5,377 bases of DNA from Halobacteriovoraceae bacterium (lineage in GTDB: Bacteria; Bdellovibrionota; Bacteriovoracia; Bacteriovoracales; Bacteriovoracaceae), in NCBI GenBank assembly GCA_018663815.1, contig JABJPQ010000426.1:1-5377 (forward strand). Direction: 5' to 3'. This document shows positions 1 to 5,377 of the stretch, in pieces. The notes under the pieces are model-generated. The model saw only the letters and a program-made list of their open reading frames with translations, was not told the DNA's origin and did not search any database. The position numbers and the translations under genes are program-made. Numbering within the stretch: the stretch's first letter is position 1; the number at the start of each line of letters is the position of its first letter.

Positions 1-440
1 GAGATAAAACGATGCAAAAAGCACTTAACAAAGCTTTTATGTCTGCGGGAATAAACCTTCCAAGTTTTGGAACCATTCTCGTTACGATTGCGGATAAACA
101 CAAAGAAGAGACTCTCCCGATGTTACAACGTTTTCATGAGTGTGGATTCAAATTTTTAGCAACTCGTGGAACAGCTAAACTTTTACAAGAAAATGATCTC
201 CCGGTTGATGAAGTTGTTAAAATTGGTCGAGCCGAAAAAGATCTTTTACACGATATTAAAGAGGGAAAAGTTCAATTAATTATCAACACCATCACCCGCG
301 GAAAAAATGTTGAAAGTGATGGTTTTAAAATGAGAAGAGCAGCTGTTGAAAATGGTGTAATTTGCTTAACAAGTCTTGATACAACTAAAGCATTACTTGA
401 GTCGATAGAAATCAATTCTCTAGGGGTACTTCCACTATGA
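1..440 (+). CDS. carB: Carbamoyl-phosphate synthase large subunit, C-terminal fragment (MGS allosteric domain); 5' end outside window
   Basis: CarB makes carbamoyl phosphate from bicarbonate, glutamine-derived ammonia and two ATP in the cytoplasm, feeding pyrimidine and arginine synthesis. Only about 145 C-terminal residues are visible. The frame is open from nt 3 (Asp-Lys-Thr before the first Met), so the ATG at 12 is internal and not a start. The fragment matches the end of the second ATP-grasp half (ALNKAFMSAG) followed by a full MGS-like domain: ATRGTAKLL (nt about 159-185), VVKIG (about 213-227), IINTITRGK (about 279-305) and CLTSLDTTKALL near the end. These are the Thr, Lys and Asn-Thr positions that line the nucleotide effector pocket in known CarB proteins. 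The RG-K, DGF-RR and ENGV-CLTSLDT pattern resembles Firmicute-type CarB/PyrAB more than the E. coli protein, so control by UMP is plausible (inference). The stop overlaps the pyrF start in ATGA. The ATP-grasp domains cannot be judged here. Confidence 0.95.
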   Translation, partial: DKTMQKALNKAFMSAGINLPSFGTILVTIADKHKEETLPMLQRFHECGFKFLATRGTAKLLQENDLPVDEVVKIGRAEKDLLHDIKEGKVQLIINTITRGKNVESDGFKMRRAAVENGVICLTSLDTTKALLESIEINSLGVLPL

Positions 441-1147
441 TATATAAGCAAATTATTCCAGCGCTAGATATTCAAGATGAGAAAAGTCTTCGGTTTCTGG
501 TTGATGAACTTGCTAATGAAGCTGATATCGTAAAAGTTGGAATGGAGCTTTTTTATAGCCATGGCAAACTAGCACTGCAATTATTACAGGAAAGAGAACT
601 TAAAATTTTCTTAGATCTTAAGTTGCATGATATTCCAAACACAGTGGGAAAAGCAGCAAAAACTCTGGCAAAAAGTGGTGTCGAGATTTTAAATGTTCAC
701 GCGGCCGGAGGAGTAGAGATGATGAAATGTGCGCTGGATAATTTTAAGACTGAAAATCCTAGCGGAAAATTAATTGGAGTAACCCAGCTAACAAGTACCT
801 CTCAGTCTGTTATGAACACTCAACTTGGCATACCTGGTAATATTGATGACGTTGTCATCCGCTATGCTGAATCAGTTAGGACAGCTGGGCTTGACGGTGT
901 TGTTTGCTCCGCTTTAGAAGTTAAAAGAATTAAAAGTCTTTTTGGAAGTGATTTTCTTTGTATTACTCCAGGTATTCGACCAAAAGGCTGTGCTAGTGAC
1001 GATCAAAAAAGAATAATGACACCAACCCAAGCATTACAAGCTGGCTCTGACTACCTTGTGATTGGTCGAGCTATAACAAATGAAAAATCGCCTAAAATTG
1101 CATTTCAAAAAATCTTAAAGGATACTCAAAATGAACTCGATTGCTAA
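437..1147 (+). CDS. pyrF: Orotidine 5'-phosphate decarboxylase
   Basis: PyrF decarboxylates OMP to UMP, the last step of de novo UMP synthesis, as a cytoplasmic TIM-barrel dimer. The 236-residue length is normal for the bacterial enzyme. Visible motifs in order are IPALD (7-11, Asp11), KVGMELF (33-39, Lys33), the catalytic signature LDLKLHDIPNT (59-69, with Asp60, Lys62 and Asp65 of the charged D-x-K-x-x-D array), NVHAAGG (86-92), GVTQLTS (114-120), the phosphate-binding ITPGIRP (176-182, Arg181) and DYLVIGRAIT (205-214, Gly210-Arg211). All expected catalytic residues are present, so the enzyme should be active. Its ATG overlaps the carB stop by 4 bp. An AGGGG at 422-426, 10 nt upstream, can serve as a weak ribosome site, so coupled translation is likely. 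The last 17 bp are shared with pyrE. Confidence 0.97.
   Translation: MIYKQIIPALDIQDEKSLRFLVDELANEADIVKVGMELFYSHGKLALQLLQERELKIFLDLKLHDIPNTVGKAAKTLAKSGVEILNVHAAGGVEMMKCALDNFKTENPSGKLIGVTQLTSTSQSVMNTQLGIPGNIDDVVIRYAESVRTAGLDGVVCSALEVKRIKSLFGSDFLCITPGIRPKGCASDDQKRIMTPTQALQAGSDYLVIGRAITNEKSPKIAFQKILKDTQNELDC
1117..1122 (+). promoter_or_regulatory. Ribosome binding site of pyrE inside pyrF
   Basis: AAAGGA lies 8 nt before the ATG at 1131, an ideal spacing, although both sit inside the pyrF coding sequence. It supports the 17-bp overlap as the real pyrE start. The resulting N-terminus (MNSIAKSLLD) also lines up with the start of Bacillus-type PyrE as I recall it. Confidence 0.75.
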
Positions 1148-1745
1148 ATCGTTACTAGATTCAAAAGCCGTACATATTCAGCCTATTGAAGAAAATTTCT
1201 TCACTTGGACCTCAGGTAAAAGATCTCCTATTTATTGCGATAATAGGCAGCTAATTTCTTATCCGGGATATAGAAACCAAATTATTAAAGAATTCACAAA
1301 ATTAATAAAAGAACAGTATCCTCAAGTTGAGCTTATAGCTGGAACGGCTACGGCCGGAATCCCTTGGGCCGCATGGATTTCTCATGAGCTTAACCTCCCT
1401 CTCATCTACATTCGCTCAAAACCAAAAGGGCATGGCCTTAAATCTGCGATTGAAGGTCATATTACCAAGAATCAAAAAACAATCATAATTGAAGATCTTA
1501 TCTCAACCGGTAAAAGTGCTATCGAGGCCGTAGCTCATGCAAAAGCTGACAGCTTAGACGTATTATCGGTATTAAGTATTTTTACTTATGGCTTTAAAGA
1601 AGCCGATTCAAACTTTAAAAATGCTAAGATTGTGAAGTCATCTCTTTGCACACTGGAGTCACTGCTAACTTACTCTCAAGAAAATCAATTACTCAGCTCA
1701 AGTGATGTAGAGACAGTAAACAATTGGAAAAATAATTTTAGATAA
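1131..1745 (+). CDS. pyrE: Orotate phosphoribosyltransferase
   Basis: PyrE transfers phosphoribose from PRPP to orotate, giving OMP, which PyrF then converts to UMP. The 204 residues are complete for the family. Motifs seen are TSGKRSPIYCDNR (27-39, orotate-side N-terminal segment), GTATAGIP (71-78), RSKPKGHG (95-102, the flexible catalytic loop with Lys97, Lys99 and His101), IEGH (108-110 region) and the PRPP signature TIIIEDLISTGKS (117-129, acidic pair Glu121-Asp122). The loop form RSKPK-HG, the SPIYCDNR block and the GTATAGIP block are those of the Bacillus/Firmicute PyrE subfamily rather than the E. coli type. The gene is the third in the carB-pyrF-pyrE run and begins inside pyrF. Its last 8 bp overlap the 3' end of the convergent hydrolase gene. 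I see no pyrimidine-responsive attenuator in the window; any control would lie upstream of carB. Confidence 0.97.
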   Translation: MNSIAKSLLDSKAVHIQPIEENFFTWTSGKRSPIYCDNRQLISYPGYRNQIIKEFTKLIKEQYPQVELIAGTATAGIPWAAWISHELNLPLIYIRSKPKGHGLKSAIEGHITKNQKTIIIEDLISTGKSAIEAVAHAKADSLDVLSVLSIFTYGFKEADSNFKNAKIVKSSLCTLESLLTYSQENQLLSSSDVETVNNWKNNFR

Positions 1746-2376
1746 ACGACTTTAGCTCAGATAAGTATTCTACATCGATTCTATGAGTAGACTCCTCTAG
1801 ACTTACAAACCGCCCAACATTCCCGCGCTCTCTAAGTTTTAGGAATTCTTCTTTGGCACTTGAGTGGTCTATTATAAGATCCTGCTTAGAGTTTATCTGA
1901 TGCATGATTACACTTTGTCGATACTCGAACTTTTCATTTCTAAAGCTACATGCCAATCCAATGACTGTATCAACTGCAGGAATAATCTCTGCAATTTTAG
2001 GTGCTAGGTATCCGCCTTGAGAATAGCCAATGACGGTAATGGGTTTTCGAATAATATCCATTTCTATTAGAAGTGATTTTATGTACTCAGCAGCAGCGTC
2101 GTAATCAATATAATAAACGCGAACCTTAGGATCAAAAAAATACCAAGCATACCTCATTTCAAAATGCTCTTTTTTTGCGTACGGAAGTAAAAATGGTGCG
2201 TTGGGAGCAATAATAATTGCATCATCTGGTAAAGCAGCTCTAAATTGATTATAGAGAAACTCTCCTGTTTGCATATACCCGTGTAATAATAAATAAACTC
2301 TTTTAGGGTTAACTGGAAAATGAGCTTCAACAGTGTGGGTGATCTTTAGGGGAATACTTGTAAAATGCTTTTTCAT
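1738..2376 (-). CDS. Serine esterase, alpha/beta hydrolase fold (carboxylesterase/phospholipase-like)
   Basis: This is a 212-residue predicted cytoplasmic hydrolase acting on ester bonds; the substrate is unknown. The order of motifs is that of small esterases of the COG0400/YpfH type: strand plus oxyanion-hole turn YLLLHGYMQTGE (28-39), AIIIAPNAPF (53-62), YAWYFFDP (77-83), the nucleophile elbow VIGYSQGGYLAP (115-126, Ser119), LACSFRN (141-147), a probable acid Asp166 in SKQDLIID, and His198 in ESTHRID. The complete Ser-Asp-His triad suggests an active enzyme. No signal peptide is seen. The ATG is preceded by TAGG with 5 nt spacing (weak site). The gene lies 22 bp after fxsA on the same strand, so it probably shares the fxsA promoter. 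It runs convergently into pyrE with an 8-bp 3' overlap. The fold assignment is firm; the specificity is not. Confidence 0.85.
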   Translation of the reverse strand: MKKHFTSIPLKITHTVEAHFPVNPKRVYLLLHGYMQTGEFLYNQFRAALPDDAIIIAPNAPFLLPYAKKEHFEMRYAWYFFDPKVRVYYIDYDAAAEYIKSLLIEMDIIRKPITVIGYSQGGYLAPKIAEIIPAVDTVIGLACSFRNEKFEYRQSVIMHQINSKQDLIIDHSSAKEEFLKLRERGNVGRFVSLEESTHRIDVEYLSELKSFI

Positions 2377-2398
2377 TTGTACCTAGACAGATTCCCAA

Positions 2399-2944
2399 TT
2401 AATCATGTTCGGTAAACTCTGCCTCTATAATATTATCACCATCAACTTTTTTTGTCTTGGCAGAAGTATTTTCACTCCGAGCGCCAAATAGAGAGTCACC
2501 TGGGTTAAAAGAAGATTCTGTCGTAGAGGAACAAGTATAAACTCCACCTCGACCAAAGTTTTGAAAATTTAAATTGCCACTTTTCATTGCACGTTCGATC
2601 ATCTTTTTGACCCATACAAGTAATAAATGACGAGTACCTGGCAAAACAAGTGCAAACCCTATAATGTCTGTCATAAAGCCAGGAGTTAAAAGTAAAAGTC
2701 CACCGGCAAACACCATTAAACCTTGGATGATATGATTACCTGGCAGGGCCCCTTTATTAACATCATTTTGAATTTTATTTAAAATACTTAGTCCTTGAGA
2801 TTTAGCTAAGCTTGCCCCTAGTATTCCTGTGACAATAATAATTAAAAACGTATTTCCTCCACCAATTTGGGCTCCAATTTTGAAAAGTAAATAAATTTCA
2901 ATTGCGGGTACAACAGTGAATAAAATAACGAGTAATCCAAACAT
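2399..2944 (-). CDS. fxsA: FxsA family inner-membrane protein
   Basis: This is a 181-residue membrane protein of the FxsA family. The E. coli member is known because its overexpression relieves F-plasmid exclusion of phage T7; its normal role is unclear. Features seen are a first hydrophobic segment with PAIEIYLLFKIG (13-24), a second segment (about 32-47) ending in GILGASLAKSQG (40-51), an amphipathic stretch INKIQ-type helix (54-66), and the family hallmark LLLLTPGFMTDIIGFALVLP (83-102) forming the last one or two membrane passes. The roughly 75-residue tail is polar and low in complexity, with FGRGG and a terminal IIEAEF that I recall as a recurrent tail motif in FxsA homologues. The tail is longer than in E. 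coli FxsA. The start is supported by AAGGA 6 nt upstream. The gene is first in a two-gene unit with the hydrolase. Confidence 0.93.
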   Translation of the reverse strand: MFGLLVILFTVVPAIEIYLLFKIGAQIGGGNTFLIIIVTGILGASLAKSQGLSILNKIQNDVNKGALPGNHIIQGLMVFAGGLLLLTPGFMTDIIGFALVLPGTRHLLLVWVKKMIERAMKSGNLNFQNFGRGGVYTCSSTTESSFNPGDSLFGARSENTSAKTKKVDGDNIIEAEFTEHD

Positions 2945-2950
2945 ATCTCT

Positions 2951-2955
2951 TCCTT
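2951..2955 (-). promoter_or_regulatory. fxsA: Ribosome binding site of fxsA
   Basis: Reading on the minus strand, AAGGA (continuing AGAG) stands 6 nt before the fxsA ATG at 2944. It is the clearest Shine-Dalgarno sequence in the minus-strand half of the window and fixes the fxsA start. Confidence 0.8.
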
Positions 2956-2977
2956 AGCTATATCTTAACCGATATGA

Positions 2978-3007
2978 ATAATATGGTTTCAAAAACCATA
3001 GAGTCAA
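2978..3007 (-). promoter_or_regulatory. Predicted sigma70-type promoter of fxsA-hydrolase unit
   Basis: On the minus strand the -35 box TTGACT (3002-3007) and the -10 box TATTAT (2978-2983) are separated by 18 bp. Each differs from consensus by one base. Transcription would begin near 2971, leaving a leader of about 27 nt that contains the AAGGA ribosome site. This is the only gene-free gap (2945-3072) in the window, so it is where a promoter for fxsA is expected. The spacer is occupied by a perfect palindrome, listed separately. Confidence 0.65.
2982..3000. repeat. Perfect 19-bp hyphenated palindrome in promoter spacer (candidate operator)
   Basis: TATGGTTT and AAACCATA are exact inverted copies separated by CAA. 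The dyad fills nearly the whole 18-bp spacer of the predicted fxsA promoter and touches the -10 box. Its symmetry and position are those of a dimeric regulator site. It is not followed by a clear T run on either strand and has only two G-C pairs per arm, so a transcription terminator is unlikely. Confidence 0.55.
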
Positions 3008-3072
3008 TAGCTGAGAAAGAAACTTTGTATCCTCTATGTACTTAATTATCCGATAACGAGCTAAGCCAAAAC

Positions 3073-3552
3073 TCAAAACATAGAATTACAGCTACCAGCT
3101 CCTACTGGAATAATTGTATGAATATTAGAAAAGTCGTTAGGACTATTTTTATCAAATGCGTTAATAATTTCTGAATCATTACATTTTAATTTACCTATAT
3201 CGATTAAACACTGAGCGCTTTCAATCTTATTTGGTATTAAAACTTTTGCTTTTTCTGCAACTAAAATATCTGCAAATGTAGCATATTCTCCATCCACCAG
3301 CCCAAGCTCAGTATCAAAGCCACCCTGAAGGTTCAGTTCTAAATGACAAACAGTCTGGCTTAGCACGGCCATGTTACAACTAACTAGTTTCTCACACACC
3401 TGCTCCCCCAGAGCTTCAGCAACATAAGTACTTCGATTTGCCTGAGCAGTGTCAGGGTCTCCATTATACTCGTTAAGAATATCCTGCAAGGGATTTCCCG
3501 TTTCTGTACCACAACCTGTAAATAAAAGTATCAGTAAAAACAGTCTACTCAT
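3073..3552 (-). CDS. Small six-cysteine lipoprotein with CGTETGNP mature N-terminus
   Basis: This is a predicted lipoprotein of 159 residues, exported by Sec and lipidated by Lgt/Lsp. The start is MSRLFLLILLFTGCG: Arg3, a short hydrophobic core, and a lipobox ending at Cys14. The mature end reads CGTETGNP, a motif I associate with lipoproteins of Bdellovibrio-like bacteria. No Asp follows the lipid Cys, which would favour the outer membrane by the E. coli rule (not proven here). Six further cysteines (53, 59, 69, 115, 124, 155; pattern C-x5-C-x9-C ... C-x8-C ... C) could form three disulfides, as in small cysteine-patterned lipoproteins of myxobacteria and relatives. There is no recognised enzymatic domain. 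An in-frame GTG at 3565-3567 would add five residues, but only the ATG at 3552 has a good ribosome site. The gene is last of three overlapping genes; its start overlaps the stop of the TIGR02147 gene by 8 bp. No clear terminator follows. Confidence 0.8.
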   Translation of the reverse strand: MSRLFLLILLFTGCGTETGNPLQDILNEYNGDPDTAQANRSTYVAEALGEQVCEKLVSCNMAVLSQTVCHLELNLQGGFDTELGLVDGEYATFADILVAEKAKVLIPNKIESAQCLIDIGKLKCNDSEIINAFDKNSPNDFSNIHTIIPVGAGSCNSMF

Positions 3553-4372
3553 TACTCTCCACCTCACTTAAAGGAAACATTTGAATTGAAACTTGATACA
3601 CACATTGTTTATGCTTTTCCCGCTCTGATAGTGCCAAAACATCTTTTCTAAATTTTTGAATCATAAGTTTTAGTTCGGTAATACTTTCACCATCAAGTCC
3701 AACAGTTACACCTGAAATATCTCTCAGCTCTCGTTTAATATTATCGATTGAATCAGAAGCAAGCTTAAACATTTCTCGGTGATGATTTGCAATGGCCACT
3801 GAGCTTACTTCATCACCAGTCGTTACTAAATCTTGGGTTAAAACATACCTATTATCCCTACGTTTAATTAGTCCAAGTCTTAACAAAACATCAAGTGCAA
3901 GTTGAGCCTCACGAGTCGAAATACATGGTGTTAAAAGTTTTCCAATAGTATGGGCATCCAATTTAATTTTTTTGGTGGCTAACAACTCACGTATGGCCAC
4001 AAAATACCACTTAGAATAATATTCAAACTGATCCCTACCTAGCGGATGAAGCCTTTGAAATATACTTGACTGCATAATTGCAATTGCATAAGTTTGTTTT
4101 TCTTTTGATGTCTTGGCTTGATTAAAGAGGACAATTTTTTTAAAGTATTCTTTTTCTTTTTTAGTAAATTTGAAGAAGATAGAAAATGTCTCAATTGATT
4201 TTAAAGATAAATTTCTTTTATTCTCCATAACGAGCTTTAAAAAATTTGGAGAACTATATCCACATTGTTTTGAAAAAAAACGATAAGAAAATGCGCAGTT
4301 TGTCTCTTTAAGCTGCGCATACTTATCTTTTAAAAAAAGTCTATAATTTGTATATGAGAATATTTTAATCAT
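3545..4372 (-). CDS. TIGR02147 family protein, putative HTH regulator
   Basis: This is a complete 275-residue member of the TIGR02147 family (DUF4423-type C-terminal region), expanded in Fibrobacter and in Bdellovibrio-like bacteria; no biochemical role is established. Family landmarks are YTNYRLFLKDKY (7-18), a HTH-like segment SYRFFSKQCGYSSPNFLKLV (29-48) with KRNLSLKSIETFS (52-64), KEKEYFKKIVLFNQAK (72-87), YYSKWYFVAIRELL (118-131), a probable winged-helix segment (about 139-180: KLLTPCIS, LLRLGLIKRRDNRYVLT), RDISGVTVGLD (217-227) and the closing VYQVSIQMFPLS (258-269). The full set to the terminus indicates an intact gene. No signal peptide or membrane segment is seen, so it is probably cytoplasmic and may bind DNA (inference from the HTH-like region). 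The ATG overlaps the stop of the beta-propeller gene as ATGA, and the end overlaps the lipoprotein start, so it is translated within one operon. A hairpin followed by an 8-T run lies in its early coding region. Confidence 0.88.
   Translation of the reverse strand: MIKIFSYTNYRLFLKDKYAQLKETNCAFSYRFFSKQCGYSSPNFLKLVMENKRNLSLKSIETFSIFFKFTKKEKEYFKKIVLFNQAKTSKEKQTYAIAIMQSSIFQRLHPLGRDQFEYYSKWYFVAIRELLATKKIKLDAHTIGKLLTPCISTREAQLALDVLLRLGLIKRRDNRYVLTQDLVTTGDEVSSVAIANHHREMFKLASDSIDNIKRELRDISGVTVGLDGESITELKLMIQKFRKDVLALSEREKHKQCVYQVSIQMFPLSEVESNE
3557..3564 (-). promoter_or_regulatory. Ribosome binding site that selects the lipoprotein ATG start
   Basis: Minus-strand AGGTGGAG lies inside the end of the upstream gene, with GGAG 4 nt before the ATG at 3552. 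The alternative GTG (3565-3567) is preceded by TTTCCTTTAA, with no ribosome site. The ATG is therefore the preferred start. Confidence 0.6.
4291..4320 (-). repeat. GC-rich inverted repeat (possible hairpin) inside the TIGR02147 gene
   Basis: On the minus strand ATGCGCAG and CTGCGCAT are perfect 8-bp arms around a 14-nt loop, encoding residues about 18-27. They are followed at once by TTTCTT and, 10 nt past the stem, by eight consecutive T. The layout is loosely terminator-like within a coding region. Arms of this length can occur by chance in a window of this size, so function is unproven. Confidence 0.35.
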
Positions 4373-5377
4373 TTAATCTCAGGTACTCCTTCTCGCAATT
4401 CATATTGTTTCACTGAATTATCAGTAAAAACGTTAAGAATATCATTATAAATCATAATTTCTTTACTATACCTCCCACTAGAAACTTGGCCTAATTCCAC
4501 TAAGTTTGTTTGTTCTAAACGAAGGACAATGATATCTTTTCCAGCTTCAAGTAAAATAATATTGCCTGTAACCGTGATTTTTTGATGATCATAGAAAACA
4601 TCTAGATATCTTTGATCATCTAATAATAATGAATCAACTTTTAATGCATCAGATTGTGTAGAGACATCGAATAAAGAAATCTCCACCTGGGATCTCAAAA
4701 TACCAACTCCTAATAAAAGATCCTTGCTTAATGGATGTAGGTAATGCGAAACACCTGGAATTTTCAGCTCTCCAATTAACTTTGGCTCACTTATTTCAGT
4801 TAAATCGAAAGTAAATAATGGATCCACTTGTCTAAAAGTAACTAAATAAGCTCTTTCTTGCATAAAGCGAGAAGAATAGATTCTCTCCCCCGCTGCAACT
4901 TCATCAATCTCGTTGACCTCAACTAGGTTTTGATCAAATACTTTTAAAGAACTTGAGTTTTCATTTTGAATAAACGCTGCAAGGTGATCATCATATTCTT
5001 TTATTGCAAACTTACCTGGGATTCTTCCTGTAAATGAACTCATGCTTAATTCTGTATCATCTTTCAGTAAAATAGTTTTATCAAAGTAGTAATTTTTTTT
5101 ATAAAAATACTCAGCGTTGAGATCCAGGTGAATACTGTAATTCCCATAAAGAACTTTCCCCTTTTTTAGTTCCAGTTCATTTGCAGAAAGATTCATACGA
5201 AAAGTACTCAACAACATATTATCAGTGGATTCGTCAACATAATAAATATCTTCACAGTCACCAACAACATCATATGTCGCTTCATACAGAAAAAGTTCGC
5301 TTCCCCTTAGATAAGCTGCTTGAATATGGCCCAATCGTTTATCAAAAATTTCTTTAATGGATTTTTTATTTGAGACA
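4369..5377 (-). CDS. Beta-propeller domain protein (PF09826-like), C-terminal part; 5' end outside window
   Basis: About 335 C-terminal residues are visible and the frame is open to the window edge, so the gene starts beyond 5377. The TTG at 5332-5334 is an internal Leu codon, not a start. The sequence matches the secreted C-terminal beta-propeller family (PF09826). Counted from the first full codon, the diagnostic blocks are ERIYSSRFMQERAYLVTFRQ with VDPLFTFDL (about 164-192), then KLIGELKIPG (199-208) and VSHYLHPLSKDLLLGVG (209-225), equivalent to the family's LVTF-DPLF and YLHP-LGIG signatures. A propeller blade VEISLFDVS (231-239) and a tail of alternating beta strands to DNSVKQYEL (about 319-327) complete the fold. 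Acidic and polar surface residues fit an exported protein, but the expected signal peptide lies off-window. Function is unknown; a binding or scaffold role is typical for propellers. The stop overlaps the TIGR02147 start by 4 bp. Confidence 0.82.
   Translation of the reverse strand, partial: VSNKKSIKEIFDKRLGHIQAAYLRGSELFLYEATYDVVGDCEDIYYVDESTDNMLLSTFRMNLSANELELKKGKVLYGNYSIHLDLNAEYFYKKNYYFDKTILLKDDTELSMSSFTGRIPGKFAIKEYDDHLAAFIQNENSSSLKVFDQNLVEVNEIDEVAAGERIYSSRFMQERAYLVTFRQVDPLFTFDLTEISEPKLIGELKIPGVSHYLHPLSKDLLLGVGILRSQVEISLFDVSTQSDALKVDSLLLDDQRYLDVFYDHQKITVTGNIILLEAGKDIIVLRLEQTNLVELGQVSSGRYSKEIMIYNDILNVFTDNSVKQYELREGVPEIK

Noticed and set aside
12..440. A free-standing 142-residue MGS-domain protein starting at the ATG at 12
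   Set aside because: The frame is open upstream to the window edge and the residues before this Met continue the CarB pattern, so it is the tail of carB.
1729..1740. AAAATAATTTT near the pyrE/esterase junction as a bidirectional terminator
   Set aside because: It is an A/T-only short symmetry with no GC stem, expected by chance in AT-rich DNA.
2960..2995. Alternative fxsA promoter using TTGAAA within the palindrome as -35
   Set aside because: No acceptable -10 box occurs 16-18 bp downstream; TTGACT with TATTAT fits much better.
3046..3056. TTATCCGATAA dyad after the lipoprotein gene as a terminator
   Set aside because: The stem is only 4-5 A/T-rich pairs and lacks a following T run on the minus strand; it is too weak to call.
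3553..3567. GTG start for the lipoprotein giving five extra N-terminal residues
   Set aside because: There is no ribosome site before the GTG, while AGGTGGAG sits correctly before the ATG at 3552. The longer form would have a more usual signal peptide length, so it is not fully excluded.
4369..5334. A beta-propeller protein starting at 5334
   Set aside because: The codon there is TTG and the frame continues upstream without a stop to 5377, so it is an internal Leu of a longer protein.

Overview
The window is AT-rich (roughly mid-30s % GC by eye) and densely packed with genes. The combination of a TIGR02147-family protein with a lipoprotein whose mature N-terminus reads CGTETGNP suggests a Bdellovibrionota-type bacterium, most likely of the Bacteriovorax/Halobacteriovorax group. 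This placement is inference from gene families and composition; no rRNA or other taxonomic marker is present.

Left block, + strand (1-1745): the 3' part of a de novo pyrimidine operon. It holds the end of carB (regulatory MGS domain), then complete pyrF (OMP decarboxylase) and pyrE (orotate phosphoribosyltransferase). The genes overlap (4 bp carB/pyrF, 17 bp pyrF/pyrE), which indicates one transcript with coupled translation. CarB supplies carbamoyl phosphate at the head of the pathway, and PyrE then PyrF perform the last two steps to UMP. Both the CarB tail and PyrE resemble Firmicute-type sequences.

Middle block, - strand (1738-3007): fxsA (a small inner-membrane protein) followed after 22 bp by a complete serine esterase/alpha-beta hydrolase gene. 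The pair has a convincing promoter (TTGACT, 18 bp spacer, TATTAT). Its spacer is almost filled by a perfect 19-bp hyphenated palindrome, a candidate operator. The hydrolase gene converges on pyrE and overlaps its 3' end by 8 bp, with no visible terminator between the two convoys.

Right block, - strand (3073-5377): three tightly overlapping genes read right to left. They are the C-terminal part of a secreted beta-propeller-domain protein (PF09826-like, 5' end outside the window), a TIGR02147-family protein with a HTH-like N-terminal half, and a small six-cysteine lipoprotein. Stop/start overlaps of 4 and 8 bp tie them into one operon. A putative regulator encoded between two predicted envelope or secreted proteins is the most interesting arrangement here; no function has been proven for it.

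The only intergenic gap of note is 2945-3072 (128 bp), which holds the fxsA promoter, palindrome and leader. I see no tRNA, rRNA, CRISPR array, insertion sequence or phage gene.
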